This document shows, in pieces, positions 53,916 to 62,031 of a stretch of 64,000 bases of DNA. Below the pieces are notes generated by a model that was not told the DNA's origin, did no database searches, and saw only the letters and a program-made list of their open reading frames with translations. The translations under genes and the position numbers were made by a program. The stretch comes from Hydrogenovibrio sp965140365 (GTDB lineage Bacteria; Pseudomonadota; Gammaproteobacteria; Thiomicrospirales; Thiomicrospiraceae). The stretch lies in the NCBI GenBank assembly GCA_965140365.1, contig OZ223196.1. The stretch is one strand, 5' to 3'. Position 1 is the stretch's first letter. Each line of letters starts with the position of its first letter.

Positions 53916-55604
53916 GTGAAACACGTTGAACATCTGGATATTGCCAACCAGTCGGAATATATTGTCATAAAGGAAGCGGCTGAGCAAATCGAAAAGGCTT
54001 ACGCGCCTGAAAAAGCGATTCACACCATCCTGAGCCTAATTTCACGCCAAATGGGGCTTAACCGTGGCCGAGTGCTACTGCAGGAAAATAACTCCGGATA
54101 CCTGCACACCGCCTATGCCTACGGCTTGACCAAAGAAGAAATCGCCCAAGGGCGTTTCGCCATCAGCGAAGGGATTTCCGGGAAAGTCATGCACTCCGGC
54201 AGCCCCATCATTGTCGCCGATATCGACCGTGAAGACGACTACCTGTTCCGAACCGTCGACCGCTCCACCCTGCCGCAGGAAACCGTGGCTTTCATCGCCA
54301 CACCGATTGTCCGTAACGGCACCACTGTCGGCGTTTTAGCGGTGAACCGTTTGAGCAAACGCCCCCGCTCACTGGACCGCGACTTAGGCATTCTCAAGCT
54401 GATGTCGCTGTTCATCAGTGAAATCCTGGCGGTGAACGCCATGATCGAGCAGCAAACCCAGCTACTGAAAGAAGAAAACGAGCAGTTACGTTCCATGGCG
54501 CTCGGTCAAGGCAGCCAATACGGCATTATCGGCGAAAGTGCCGCTTTACGCGCCGCTTTAAATAAAGTCAGCCGCGCCACGAACACCGCCGTCACCGTTA
54601 TGCTGAAAGGGGAATCTGGCACGGGGAAAGAACGCTTTTCACGGATGTTACATTTGGCCTCGCACCGTCAGGACGGTCCGTTTATTGCCATTAACTGCGC
54701 CGCCATCCCACCGGATTTGTTGGAATCCGAGTTGTTCGGGCATGAAAAAGGCGCTTTTACCGGCGCCACCCAAACCAAACAAGGCAAAATCGAACTCGCC
54801 AATAATGGCACCCTGTTCCTCGATGAGATCGGCGACTTGGACTTCGGCCTGCAAGCCAAACTGTTGCGCGTGTTGGAAGAGCGCTGCGTCACTCGCGTCG
54901 GCGGCACCAAGCCGATTCATGTGGACACCCGCATCATAGTCGCGTCCCACAAAGATTTGCACGAAGCCGTCAACCAAGGGCGCTTCCGTCTGGATTTATT
55001 TTACCGTTTGAACGTTTTCCCCATCGAACTGCCCGCCCTTCGGGAAAGAGACGGTGACATCCGTCTTCTGGCGCGCCATTTCCTTAACCAGGCCAACCAG
55101 GAATACCACACCAGTGCCATTTACGACAAAGGGGCCATGGCGTTTTTGGAGGGCTATGAATGGCCGGGCAATATCCGTCAATTGGAAAACGTGGTGAAAC
55201 GCGCCGTGCTGATGGCCGACAAAGGCCGCCTGATTTCCGCCCAGTTAATTGAAAAAATCATTCAGGAAGAAAGCGCCATTATCCACGGCGGGCAGGTCAA
55301 ACCGCTGGAAAACGAACTGCAGCCAGCCACCCCAAACCTGGAAGGCTGGTCACAAGAACCGCAAGTGGTGAATGGTCAAGCGACCGCCAACGGTTTCGTA
55401 CCCAACACCAACAACGGCTTAGCGTTTCCGAACGGCCAATCCGCGATAGACGACAAACGCGCTTACTGGCGAGTGTCGGAAGACGAGTCCGAACAACTCA
55501 AACAGGCACTGGAGATGGCACGCGGCAACAAAACCCGCGCCGCCCTGCTACTGAACATGACACCACGTCAATTCAGTTATCGCTTGAAAAAACTCGGGTT
55601 ATAA
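53916..55604 (+). CDS. Sigma54-dependent activator, NifA-like (GAF-AAA-Fis)
   Basis: This 562-residue regulator has a GAF domain (about residues 15-185), an AAA+ domain with Walker A GESGTGKERF, the sigma54-contact motif HEKGAFTGATQ and Walker B GTLFLDEIGD, a linker, and a C-terminal Fis-type HTH (GNKTRAALLLNMTPRQFSYRLKKLGL). It is a complete enhancer-binding protein. The GTG start follows AAGGGTAGG. It is the obvious candidate to act at the three TGTTAACA-type palindromes with sigma54 promoters at 49, 50.6 and 63.8 kb. The GAF ligand is unknown. Confidence 0.92.
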   Translation: MKHVEHLDIANQSEYIVIKEAAEQIEKAYAPEKAIHTILSLISRQMGLNRGRVLLQENNSGYLHTAYAYGLTKEEIAQGRFAISEGISGKVMHSGSPIIVADIDREDDYLFRTVDRSTLPQETVAFIATPIVRNGTTVGVLAVNRLSKRPRSLDRDLGILKLMSLFISEILAVNAMIEQQTQLLKEENEQLRSMALGQGSQYGIIGESAALRAALNKVSRATNTAVTVMLKGESGTGKERFSRMLHLASHRQDGPFIAINCAAIPPDLLESELFGHEKGAFTGATQTKQGKIELANNGTLFLDEIGDLDFGLQAKLLRVLEERCVTRVGGTKPIHVDTRIIVASHKDLHEAVNQGRFRLDLFYRLNVFPIELPALRERDGDIRLLARHFLNQANQEYHTSAIYDKGAMAFLEGYEWPGNIRQLENVVKRAVLMADKGRLISAQLIEKIIQEESAIIHGGQVKPLENELQPATPNLEGWSQEPQVVNGQATANGFVPNTNNGLAFPNGQSAIDDKRAYWRVSEDESEQLKQALEMARGNKTRAALLLNMTPRQFSYRLKKLGL

Positions 55605-55665
55605 AGGGAAAAGAATTCAGTTTGAATATTAAAAACTAAGGTTACGATTACCCTTATTAAATACT

Positions 55666-55977
55666 CTATTTAAGCCCCTTGCACTTAAGAGCTTCTCCTG
55701 TAACTGATGCACCTTCAGCCCAATGGACAGTATCAGAAATAAGGTAAAAACCATTAGCACCAATGCTACCGGCTTCATTCATAGCCTTTTTTAATGCCGA
55801 TCCAGGTTTATCTGGCCCCAACCCAACTCGAACGGAGATAAGTTTTAAAAACTCACAATTATTTTCTTTTTGATTCTCAGTGACTATGCGCACTTTTTGC
55901 CCTTCAGCCGTTAGGTTTGTGGCACATCCTGATAATAAGAAGCTTAAAACTAAAGTAACAAATACCACATTTTTCAT
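55666..55977 (-). CDS. DUF4156-like small lipoprotein
   Basis: This protein of about 103 residues begins MKNVVFVTLVLSFLLSGCATNL; the lipobox is LSGC with Cys about residue 18. The mature part resembles DUF4156 (GQKVRIVTENQKENNCEFL and GSIGANGFYLIS). The ATG at 55977 has AGGGA at better spacing than the ATG three codons earlier. Base composition is more AT-rich than the flanks. Confidence 0.75.
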   Translation of the reverse strand: MKNVVFVTLVLSFLLSGCATNLTAEGQKVRIVTENQKENNCEFLKLISVRVGLGPDKPGSALKKAMNEAGSIGANGFYLISDTVHWAEGASVTGEALKCKGLK

Positions 55978-56043
55978 TTTAATCATCCCTTTGTTGTTCT
56001 AACAGACAAGTTGCGAATAAATTAGGAAACCATGCCATGCCAT

Positions 56044-56538
56044 TCATTTAGCTTTAAAGACATTCTTTTCGTATTCCCGTATGCTGGAAAGTACAGGCTT
56101 CCAAAGCGTAATAGCATCACCGCATTGTTCAAAAACTTTCCCATGGTTTTTTTCAGCAATAATTTTCATTTGAACAAAATTACTTGCAAATGACTTTTCA
56201 TTGGGAAGTTCATTAATAAGATCCGTTTCTGTTATTGGAATTAAACCTGAGCGTTCTAATTTTAAGAATGCATTCAAAATTTTTGAATTAATTTGATTCT
56301 GTCTTTTTACCCATAATTTAAGCCGTCTATTAACTTTTTTTACTTCTTCAATTTCTAAATCACCTTGGGTTTCACTGGATTTTGCCTTTTTTAATAAGGC
56401 TTCTAACTCTGATAAAGTGACTAAACTTTGTACTATTTTTGAATGTGTCTCTTTTTCTGGTTCGCCTTTACTTACCATGAAAGCGGCTAGTTCAAGATCA
56501 TTTTTAAGTTTTGCTATTTTAGATTCAGTGCTATTCAT
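56044..56538 (-). CDS. Orphan coiled-coil protein, AT-rich gene
   Basis: This 164-residue soluble protein is helical and charged (ESKIAKLKNDLELAAFM, then EALLKKAKSSETQGDLEIEEVKKVNRRLKLWVKRQ). No family is recognised. The AT-rich codon use, the orphan nature and the AT-rich downstream gap suggest recent acquisition. Confidence 0.65.
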   Translation of the reverse strand: MNSTESKIAKLKNDLELAAFMVSKGEPEKETHSKIVQSLVTLSELEALLKKAKSSETQGDLEIEEVKKVNRRLKLWVKRQNQINSKILNAFLKLERSGLIPITETDLINELPNEKSFASNFVQMKIIAEKNHGKVFEQCGDAITLWKPVLSSIREYEKNVFKAK

Positions 56539-56713
56539 TCTATGCTCCTAACATGACATATAAATACTAATTTTTTAGTAAATAAAAGTCAATATTGGTT
56601 TTAATTAGTAAATAAAAAATAACTTCCGTTTTAATTCATATTTATATTTCAATAATGTATAAAATTAATTTCACTCTAAACCAATTATTAAAAACCACCA
56701 AGGAACCGTCACT

Positions 56714-57421
56714 ATGGCCAAGTTCTTCACCCAATTCATTGCTATCTGTCTGCTTGTATCCGGCTGTCTGCTTGTATCCGGCTGTCTGCTTGTATCCGGC
56801 TGTCTGCTTGTATCCGGCATCGGCTATGCGGCCGCTTCGGAACCCGCCCTATGTACCGTCTCGGCCACGCCGGCCCAAAACCTGACACTCATCATCGCAC
56901 GGCACGGCGAAAAGCCGCGCCCCATCGCCAATGACCGCGGCGTCCTCAATTGTCGCGGTGAAAACCGGGCTTTGCACCTTCCGCAAGTGATGCAAAACCG
57001 ATTCAAAACCATCGATGCGGTCTTTTCCCCCACACCGCACTTCACCACCAAATACGGTGCCGACGGAAAAGGCGCTTTCTCCTTGAGACCCTTTCAAACC
57101 GCTTTACCCACCGCCACCTTCTTTAACACCGGCGTGAACCTTTGTGTGGCGGTGGACAAACCCAAAGCCATCGCCCAGCTCGCCACCTCATCACAATACG
57201 AAGGAAAAACCGCGCTCATCGTCTGGCAACACACCCGGATTAAAGACATTGCCAAACACGTCAACGACATCTATGGGGCCGACTACAATTTCGGAAAATG
57301 GCACGGCAGCGACTTCGACACCCTGTATATTTTTACCGTCAAGAACGGCCAACTGACGTTTGAAAAGTCCGCAGAAGAGCTTAACAAGGTTCTCTCCGAT
57401 CAATGCCCGAATACCCAATAA
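56714..57421 (+). CDS. Histidine-phosphatase-like protein with repeat-built lipobox signal
   Basis: This 235-residue protein has a signal region made by four copies of an 18-bp repeat. They encode LLVSGC-type units with possible lipobox Cys at residues 18, 24 and 30. The mature domain carries the phosphatase motif IIARHGEKPR and a later WQHTRIKDIAKHV. The branch-2-type second catalytic His region is not obvious. An AAGGA site sits upstream of the ATG. Confidence 0.78.
   Translation: MAKFFTQFIAICLLVSGCLLVSGCLLVSGCLLVSGIGYAAASEPALCTVSATPAQNLTLIIARHGEKPRPIANDRGVLNCRGENRALHLPQVMQNRFKTIDAVFSPTPHFTTKYGADGKGAFSLRPFQTALPTATFFNTGVNLCVAVDKPKAIAQLATSSQYEGKTALIVWQHTRIKDIAKHVNDIYGADYNFGKWHGSDFDTLYIFTVKNGQLTFEKSAEELNKVLSDQCPNTQ
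56746..56817 (+). repeat. Four perfect 18-bp tandem repeats in signal peptide
   Basis: The unit CTGTCTGCTTGTATCCGG is repeated at 56746, 56764, 56782 and 56800 without change. Being a multiple of three, changes in copy number would alter the hydrophobic signal length but keep the frame. Confidence 0.92.
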
Positions 57422-57441
57422 CCGCCAGGCCTAGCGGTTTT
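57420..57441. terminator. Terminator-like palindrome (near copy of CCAGGCCTGG)
   Basis: AACCGCCAGGCCTAGCGGTT followed by TT overlaps the phosphatase stop. It is one base off the exact repeat. Confidence 0.6.
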
Positions 57442-57513
57442 CGCCACTCAGCCTGTCTTTAGACCGGCAGGCTGGCTATACTAACGCTTTCATCACTGAC
57501 ATAACCCGTTTTC

Positions 57514-58458
57514 ATGCTTGGAACCCTTTCAATTCTGTTACCCATTTTCGGCCTGATCGCCGCCGGATTCATCAGCCGCAAAACCGGCGTAATGGGGCAA
57601 ACTGCCGCCAGCGAGCTGAACCGTTTCGTAGTGTGGCTGGCGCTGCCTGCCTTACTGTTCGACATCATGGCCAACAGCAACTGGTCGGCACTCTACTTGC
57701 CCGATTTCATTCTGGTGTATCTCATCGGTTCGGTTGGCCTGTTTGTGTTGGTGCTCATCTGGCGCCTCAAAAAAGGCGTGCCGCTGGCCGATGCCAGCAT
57801 CGACAGTGTTTCCGCCGCTTATTCCAATACCGGTTATGTCGGTTTTCCACTGCTGTTTCTGGTGTTCGGCGCGTCCAGTCAGGTGCCAACTACCATTGCC
57901 AGCATTATCGTGGTCAGTATCGTCTTTGCGCTGGCGATTATCCTGATTGAAACCGGCCTGCAAGCGGAAGCCAGCTTGCGCCTTAAAATCAAAAACGTAC
58001 TCAAAGCCGTGTTTCTCAACCCGCTGATTGTCTCACCCATCGCCGGGATGTTGTTTGCCCTGACCTCCTGGCAACTGCCGCAAGGCGTGGAAACCTTTTT
58101 AACCCTGTTGAGCGGTGCCGCCAGCCCGGCCGCTCTGGTCAGCTTGGGGCTTTTTCTGGCGGATGCGGTGGCGTCTTCCAATAACAACACCGCGGCGGCA
58201 CGCAAAACCGCCTGGCAACTGACCGCGATCAAACTGATTGCCCAACCGTTATTAGTCGCTTGGTTAGCACTAAGCGTGTTTGAAATGGATTATGAACTGG
58301 CGATGATGGCCATCCTGTTAGCCGCTTTGCCGACCGGCACCGGGCCGTTCATGCTGGCCGAATACTACCGACGCGAAGCGGTCACCACCGCACAAACGGT
58401 GCTCTTTTCCACCGTGCTGTCGCTTGTGACCCTGACACTATTACTGAGCTTTATGTAA
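57514..58458 (+). CDS. AEC-family (auxin-efflux-carrier-like) transporter
   Basis: This 314-residue protein has about ten helices in two inverted halves. It starts MLGTLSILLPIFGLIAAGFISRKTG and includes AAYSNTGYVGFPLL near residue 105, the crossover motif of the family. It probably exports small organic acids; the substrate is unknown. It is monocistronic with a terminator downstream. Confidence 0.88.
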   Translation: MLGTLSILLPIFGLIAAGFISRKTGVMGQTAASELNRFVVWLALPALLFDIMANSNWSALYLPDFILVYLIGSVGLFVLVLIWRLKKGVPLADASIDSVSAAYSNTGYVGFPLLFLVFGASSQVPTTIASIIVVSIVFALAIILIETGLQAEASLRLKIKNVLKAVFLNPLIVSPIAGMLFALTSWQLPQGVETFLTLLSGAASPAALVSLGLFLADAVASSNNNTAAARKTAWQLTAIKLIAQPLLVAWLALSVFEMDYELAMMAILLAALPTGTGPFMLAEYYRREAVTTAQTVLFSTVLSLVTLTLLLSFM

Positions 58459-58480
58459 CTCGATTGGTACGCAGAAAGTA

Positions 58481-58506
58481 AAAAACCACCAGGCCTGGTG
58501 GTTTTT
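58481..58506. terminator. Bidirectional terminator built on CCAGGCCTGG
   Basis: A perfect 26-bp palindrome (AAAAACCACCAGG / CCTGGTGGTTTTT) lies between the convergent AEC and rsgA genes. The exact CCAGGCCTGG is at 58489-58498. Confidence 0.88.
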
Positions 58507-58532
58507 GAGATGAACCGTAAAACGGCTTTAAG

Positions 58533-59564
58533 TTATCGTTGCTTGAGGTGCTTGGCGGATTTGACCATTTTGCTGAATCGCTTGTCCTGCGCGCGTTTTT
58601 CCGCCAAGGTCACGGCGTTAAACGCTTGCTCCTTCATCAGCTTGTGGTAATTCGCCAAACGGCGTTCCGCCAACTGACCGGATTCAATCGCCGCCCGAAC
58701 CGCACATCCGGGTTCGGACTGGTGCTGACAATCGGAAAACTTACACTGCTCCGCCAAAGTGGCGATGTCGGCAAAGGTCTCCTCCACGCCCTGTTCATAA
58801 TCCGCCAATTGCAATTCACGCATCCCCGGCGTGTCCAGCAACAACACGCCGGAAGCCGTCAAATGCAGCGAACGTGCCGTGGTGGTATGACGCCCTCGGC
58901 TGTCATCTTCGCGAATCCGATTGGTTTCCTGAACGTCGCCGCCCAACAGCGTGTTCACCAACGTCGATTTACCCACGCCGGACGACCCCAAAAAAGCCAG
59001 CGTATGGCCGGGCGACAACCAGAGTTCCAACGCCTGTAAAGTCGCCGAATCATGGGCATTCACCGCTAACACCTGCAGCATCTTATCCAGCGATTGAACC
59101 GCTTCCACAAACGATTCCGGCTCATCGCACAAATCGGCTTTGGTGAGCAAAACAATCGGCTCCACACCAGCCTCATGCGCCAACGCCAAATAACGCTCAA
59201 TTCGGTTCAAATTAAAATCGTTGTTCAAAGAACTGACAATCAAAACCGAGTCCACATTGGCGGAAATCAATTGGCGATCAACCCGTGTGCCCGCCGCCTT
59301 TCGCGAAAACAACGACACTCGGTCCAACAAGCGAACAAACCGATGCTCGGCATCGATTAAAACCCAGTCGCCCACCGCTAGATTAGGAATGGATTGTGTC
59401 ATCGTCATGGACAACGGACCTTTCGTGGTCAATAACTGAATAATCGAACGTTCGACGCCGAAGACACGCGCCGGAATCAAGGTTTCCAACTCGTCAAGTG
59501 ACAGTTGGTGTTGAAAAAAGGGTTTCCACCCTAATTGATGAAGAGAATAATGTGATGTCATCAT
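58533..59564 (-). CDS. rsgA: Ribosome small-subunit GTPase RsgA
   Basis: This protein of about 343 residues has an OB fold, then a circularly permuted GTPase (VLLTKADL before FLGSSGVGKSTLVNTLLG, then LLDTPGMRELQL), and a zinc knuckle CKFSDCQHQSEPGC. RsgA checks 30S subunit maturation and couples GTP hydrolysis to RbfA release. The ATG at 59564 follows GGGG at a suitable distance; upstream residues from 59573 are less likely. Confidence 0.95.
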   Translation of the reverse strand: MMTSHYSLHQLGWKPFFQHQLSLDELETLIPARVFGVERSIIQLLTTKGPLSMTMTQSIPNLAVGDWVLIDAEHRFVRLLDRVSLFSRKAAGTRVDRQLISANVDSVLIVSSLNNDFNLNRIERYLALAHEAGVEPIVLLTKADLCDEPESFVEAVQSLDKMLQVLAVNAHDSATLQALELWLSPGHTLAFLGSSGVGKSTLVNTLLGGDVQETNRIREDDSRGRHTTTARSLHLTASGVLLLDTPGMRELQLADYEQGVEETFADIATLAEQCKFSDCQHQSEPGCAVRAAIESGQLAERRLANYHKLMKEQAFNAVTLAEKRAQDKRFSKMVKSAKHLKQR

Positions 59565-59573
59565 AAGCCCCAT

Positions 59574-59700
59574 AACGCTTAAGCGTTGTAAGAAATCAAA
59601 TTCTGGGGCTGAAAAGGCCCCGGCACACTGACCGGGTAGCGAAGAATAAATCTACGAAAAAACTACCCGGAGGCTTTTAACAACAATCATCAATATCCTC
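59574..59700 (-). ncRNA. Structured leader region upstream of rsgA
   Basis: On the minus strand, a CCGGGTAG/CTACCCGG stem (59632-59639 with 59663-59670) with a 23-base loop is followed by a GGGGC/GCCCC hairpin (59605-59609 with 59617-59621). A perfect AACGCTTAAGCGTT dyad then lies next to the start codon (59574-59587). The three structures in the 5' leader suggest RNA-level control or a small RNA; I cannot match it to a known riboswitch class. Confidence 0.4.
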
Positions 59701-59775
59701 CGTTTGAAATAGAAATATAAGGTTGGTTTTTATTATAGCAAATGACCTTAAATCAATACATATATTCACTTATTT

Positions 59776-60441
59776 TCATTGCATTAAATGATGAGATAAA
59801 AACTTTTCAACATCATCAATCATTTCCTTAACATCCTCTTCATTAAATGAATTCCAATTACCATGGGCGGCACTATTTCGAATATCCGCTAATGCTGTAA
59901 TTTTCTTTTGTTGCAATTTGTTATAGACACCTGCTTTCGTAAGCCCTGCATTCATACTATCTAACTTTGCATGTGGTATGCCATTTTGAGTACAAAGATC
60001 CCTTAATGTTGTTTCCAAAACTACACCTGCAACAACTGCGGCAGGGCCTTTATATCCGCTGGATAAAAGCTCTAAAGCTTGCTCAAGTTCAGAATCAAAC
60101 AGTTCAGCCTGCACCAAAGTTTTAATGGAAAGTAAAAAACCTCCTTGAAAATCATCTTTTGCAGCTAAAAAAACGGGTTTTATGCGTTTAAGTTGTTGGT
60201 AATTATCATCAAAAGACGGACTCTTTTCAGCCTTAATAAAAGCTTTCATATGCTCACTATCACTTCCACATGTCTTAACTATGAGTGATTTAGCTTTAAC
60301 TTTCCATTCATCAAACATAGCTTCATCAACTTGATCATAATTAGTACCGGTAAACTCTAATCGTTTAGCCGTTTTAGTCGTTTCTATTTGAACAATTTCG
60401 TCCGCGAGTTGATCATATCTTGACGATAATTTTTTTATCAA
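59776..60441 (-). CDS. Orphan protein with HEPN-like C-terminal RNSAAH motif
   Basis: This 221-residue soluble, mostly helical protein has a C-terminal ALADIRNSAAHGNWNSFNEEDVKEMIDDVEKFLSHHL. That matches the R-x4-H core seen in HEPN/DUF4145-like domains, many of which act as RNases or as structural modules in defence and toxin systems. No antitoxin-like partner is adjacent. The gene is AT-rich. Function unknown. Confidence 0.7.
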   Translation of the reverse strand: MIKKLSSRYDQLADEIVQIETTKTAKRLEFTGTNYDQVDEAMFDEWKVKAKSLIVKTCGSDSEHMKAFIKAEKSPSFDDNYQQLKRIKPVFLAAKDDFQGGFLLSIKTLVQAELFDSELEQALELLSSGYKGPAAVVAGVVLETTLRDLCTQNGIPHAKLDSMNAGLTKAGVYNKLQQKKITALADIRNSAAHGNWNSFNEEDVKEMIDDVEKFLSHHLMQ

Positions 60442-60535
60442 AGTTGTCTCCTATTCTTTCTGTTAACAATCTAACATTCAAAGTAAAAACTTTTATTTAA
60501 AATACTATAGTAATACGGCTAGCTTTGATAGATAA

Positions 60536-60557
60536 AAACCACCAGGCCTGGTGGTTT
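60536..60557. terminator. Palindrome around CCAGGCCTGG
   Basis: A perfect 22-bp palindrome (AAACCACCAGG / CCTGGTGGTTT), with the exact repeat at 60542-60551, lies between the HEPN-like gene and the end of the rubredoxin-reductase operon. Confidence 0.65.
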
Positions 60558-60590
60558 CAGAGACTCTCATTCATTTTCATCAAGGCATAA

Positions 60591-60615
60591 AAAAGGCCAC
60601 CGAAGTGACCTTTTA
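60591..60615 (-). terminator. Intrinsic terminator of OsmC/ACAD/rubredoxin operon
   Basis: On the minus strand a stem AAAAGGTCAC/GTGGCCTTTT closes on a stable TTCG tetraloop and runs into T residues, about 40 bases after the stop of the rubredoxin-reductase gene. Confidence 0.8.
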
Positions 60616-60654
60616 TGACGTTTAACGCTTTTTAGGCGCGGATTAAAATCTGAA

Positions 60655-62022
60655 TTACGCGCTGAACAACTCTTGGTAAAGGGCGTTGGCGCTGGTAACC
60701 AGGTCGCCGCTGAGGGCGAAGCCGGAGACATCTTCGCCTTCTTTGTAAAGCAGGCGTTGGTTGTCGCCGACCATCATGGTTTGCTCCCATTGGCCGTGCG
60801 TGGCGTGCAATGGTGGGCTGATCATAATGGACAAGCTTGGTGTTTTGGTTTTGATCAAGCTTGGCAGCACTTGGAACGGGTCGGTGTCTTCGCCTTTCAG
60901 GTGCGCGGCAATGGCTTTGGCTTGGCGACGAATCGGTTCCAAATAAGCTTGCAACACGCCACCGGCTTCGGCACAGTCGCCAATCGCGAAGATGTCCGGG
61001 TCGGAGGTTTGGCAAGCGCCGTTGATGCAGATACCGCGGTTGGTTTCCAACTTGGCTTTTTTGGCCAATTCCAAATTTGGTGCCAGGCCAATGGCGGCGA
61101 CCACGACATCCGTTTCGATGTATTCGCCTTGGTCGGTATGAAGCATATAACCGTTTTCGGCTTGGTTCATGTCCATCAATTCGGAGTTTTTGTACAGCTT
61201 GACGCCTTTACTTTTCAGCTTTTCTTCCAACGACTGGGAAATGGCTTCCGGCAGAATCTGGCTCATGAGATGCGCGCCACGCACCACCATATTGACTTCG
61301 ATGTCTTGTGAACTGAGGTCTTCGGCCAGCTCGGTGGCAATCAAACCGCCGCCGATAAGGGTGACGGATTTTTTGCCTTCCAGGGCCTTGTGAAAACGTC
61401 TATAAGCCGGCAGGTCGTTGATGGTCATGATGTCCTGGGCGGCATTGCCGTCCACGCTTGGCGACAGAGCTTTGGCACCGGTTGCGAGAATCAGTTTGTC
61501 GTATTGGAAGCTGCCGGAAGTGGTCATGACCTTTTTACGCTTGGTGTTGATGGACATGACTTTGGTACGGGTTTTAACACCCATATTCAGTTCGGCGGCT
61601 TTGGCTTCGGCGGTCATTTCTTTTAAGTCGTCCGGCGTACGCCCTTGGCTTAAGGCCATGGACAGGGACGGTTTCGGATAGACGGTTCCGTCACAGGCGG
61701 TGAGCAAGCTGATTTCGGCGTCCGGCATGGCTTGACGAACATTTTCAGCGGCTTGCCAACCGGCGTAACCAGCGCCGATAATCAAGACGTCGGCATGGGT
61801 GCTGGCTTTGCGCTTAGGCGCACCATCCGGTGAAGATTTCGCCTTCGCTTCGTCCAGTGGAATGAAATCCGATTTACTCACCAGGCACAAAGGGCAGTAC
61901 CAGTCATCCGGAATGTCTTCAAAACGCGTGCCCGGCGCCAATCCGGAATCCGGATCGCCCAGCTCTTCGTCGTAAATCAAACCGCATGTCTTACAAATAT
62001 ACTTTTTAAAATCTTCACTCAT
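60655..62022 (-). CDS. Rubredoxin-NAD(P)H reductase fusion protein
   Basis: This 455-residue protein begins with a rubredoxin domain: KYICKTCGLIYDEELGDPDSG and DDWYCPLCLVSKSDF supply the four iron ligands. It continues with an FAD/NAD(P)-binding reductase (ADVLIIGAGYAGWQAAENVRQ, SVTLIGGGLIATELAEDL, and a GDCAEAGG FAD loop). The fusion should pass electrons from NAD(P)H through FAD to rubredoxin iron, and on to a partner, likely the flavoprotein encoded just upstream. GGAGACC precedes the ATG. Confidence 0.92.
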   Translation of the reverse strand: MSEDFKKYICKTCGLIYDEELGDPDSGLAPGTRFEDIPDDWYCPLCLVSKSDFIPLDEAKAKSSPDGAPKRKASTHADVLIIGAGYAGWQAAENVRQAMPDAEISLLTACDGTVYPKPSLSMALSQGRTPDDLKEMTAEAKAAELNMGVKTRTKVMSINTKRKKVMTTSGSFQYDKLILATGAKALSPSVDGNAAQDIMTINDLPAYRRFHKALEGKKSVTLIGGGLIATELAEDLSSQDIEVNMVVRGAHLMSQILPEAISQSLEEKLKSKGVKLYKNSELMDMNQAENGYMLHTDQGEYIETDVVVAAIGLAPNLELAKKAKLETNRGICINGACQTSDPDIFAIGDCAEAGGVLQAYLEPIRRQAKAIAAHLKGEDTDPFQVLPSLIKTKTPSLSIMISPPLHATHGQWEQTMMVGDNQRLLYKEGEDVSGFALSGDLVTSANALYQELFSA

Positions 62023-62031
62023 CTTGGTCTC

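Noticed and set aside
56746..56817. Direct repeats considered as a CRISPR-like array
   Set aside because: The units are contiguous with no spacers, are in frame inside a signal peptide, and there are no cas genes.
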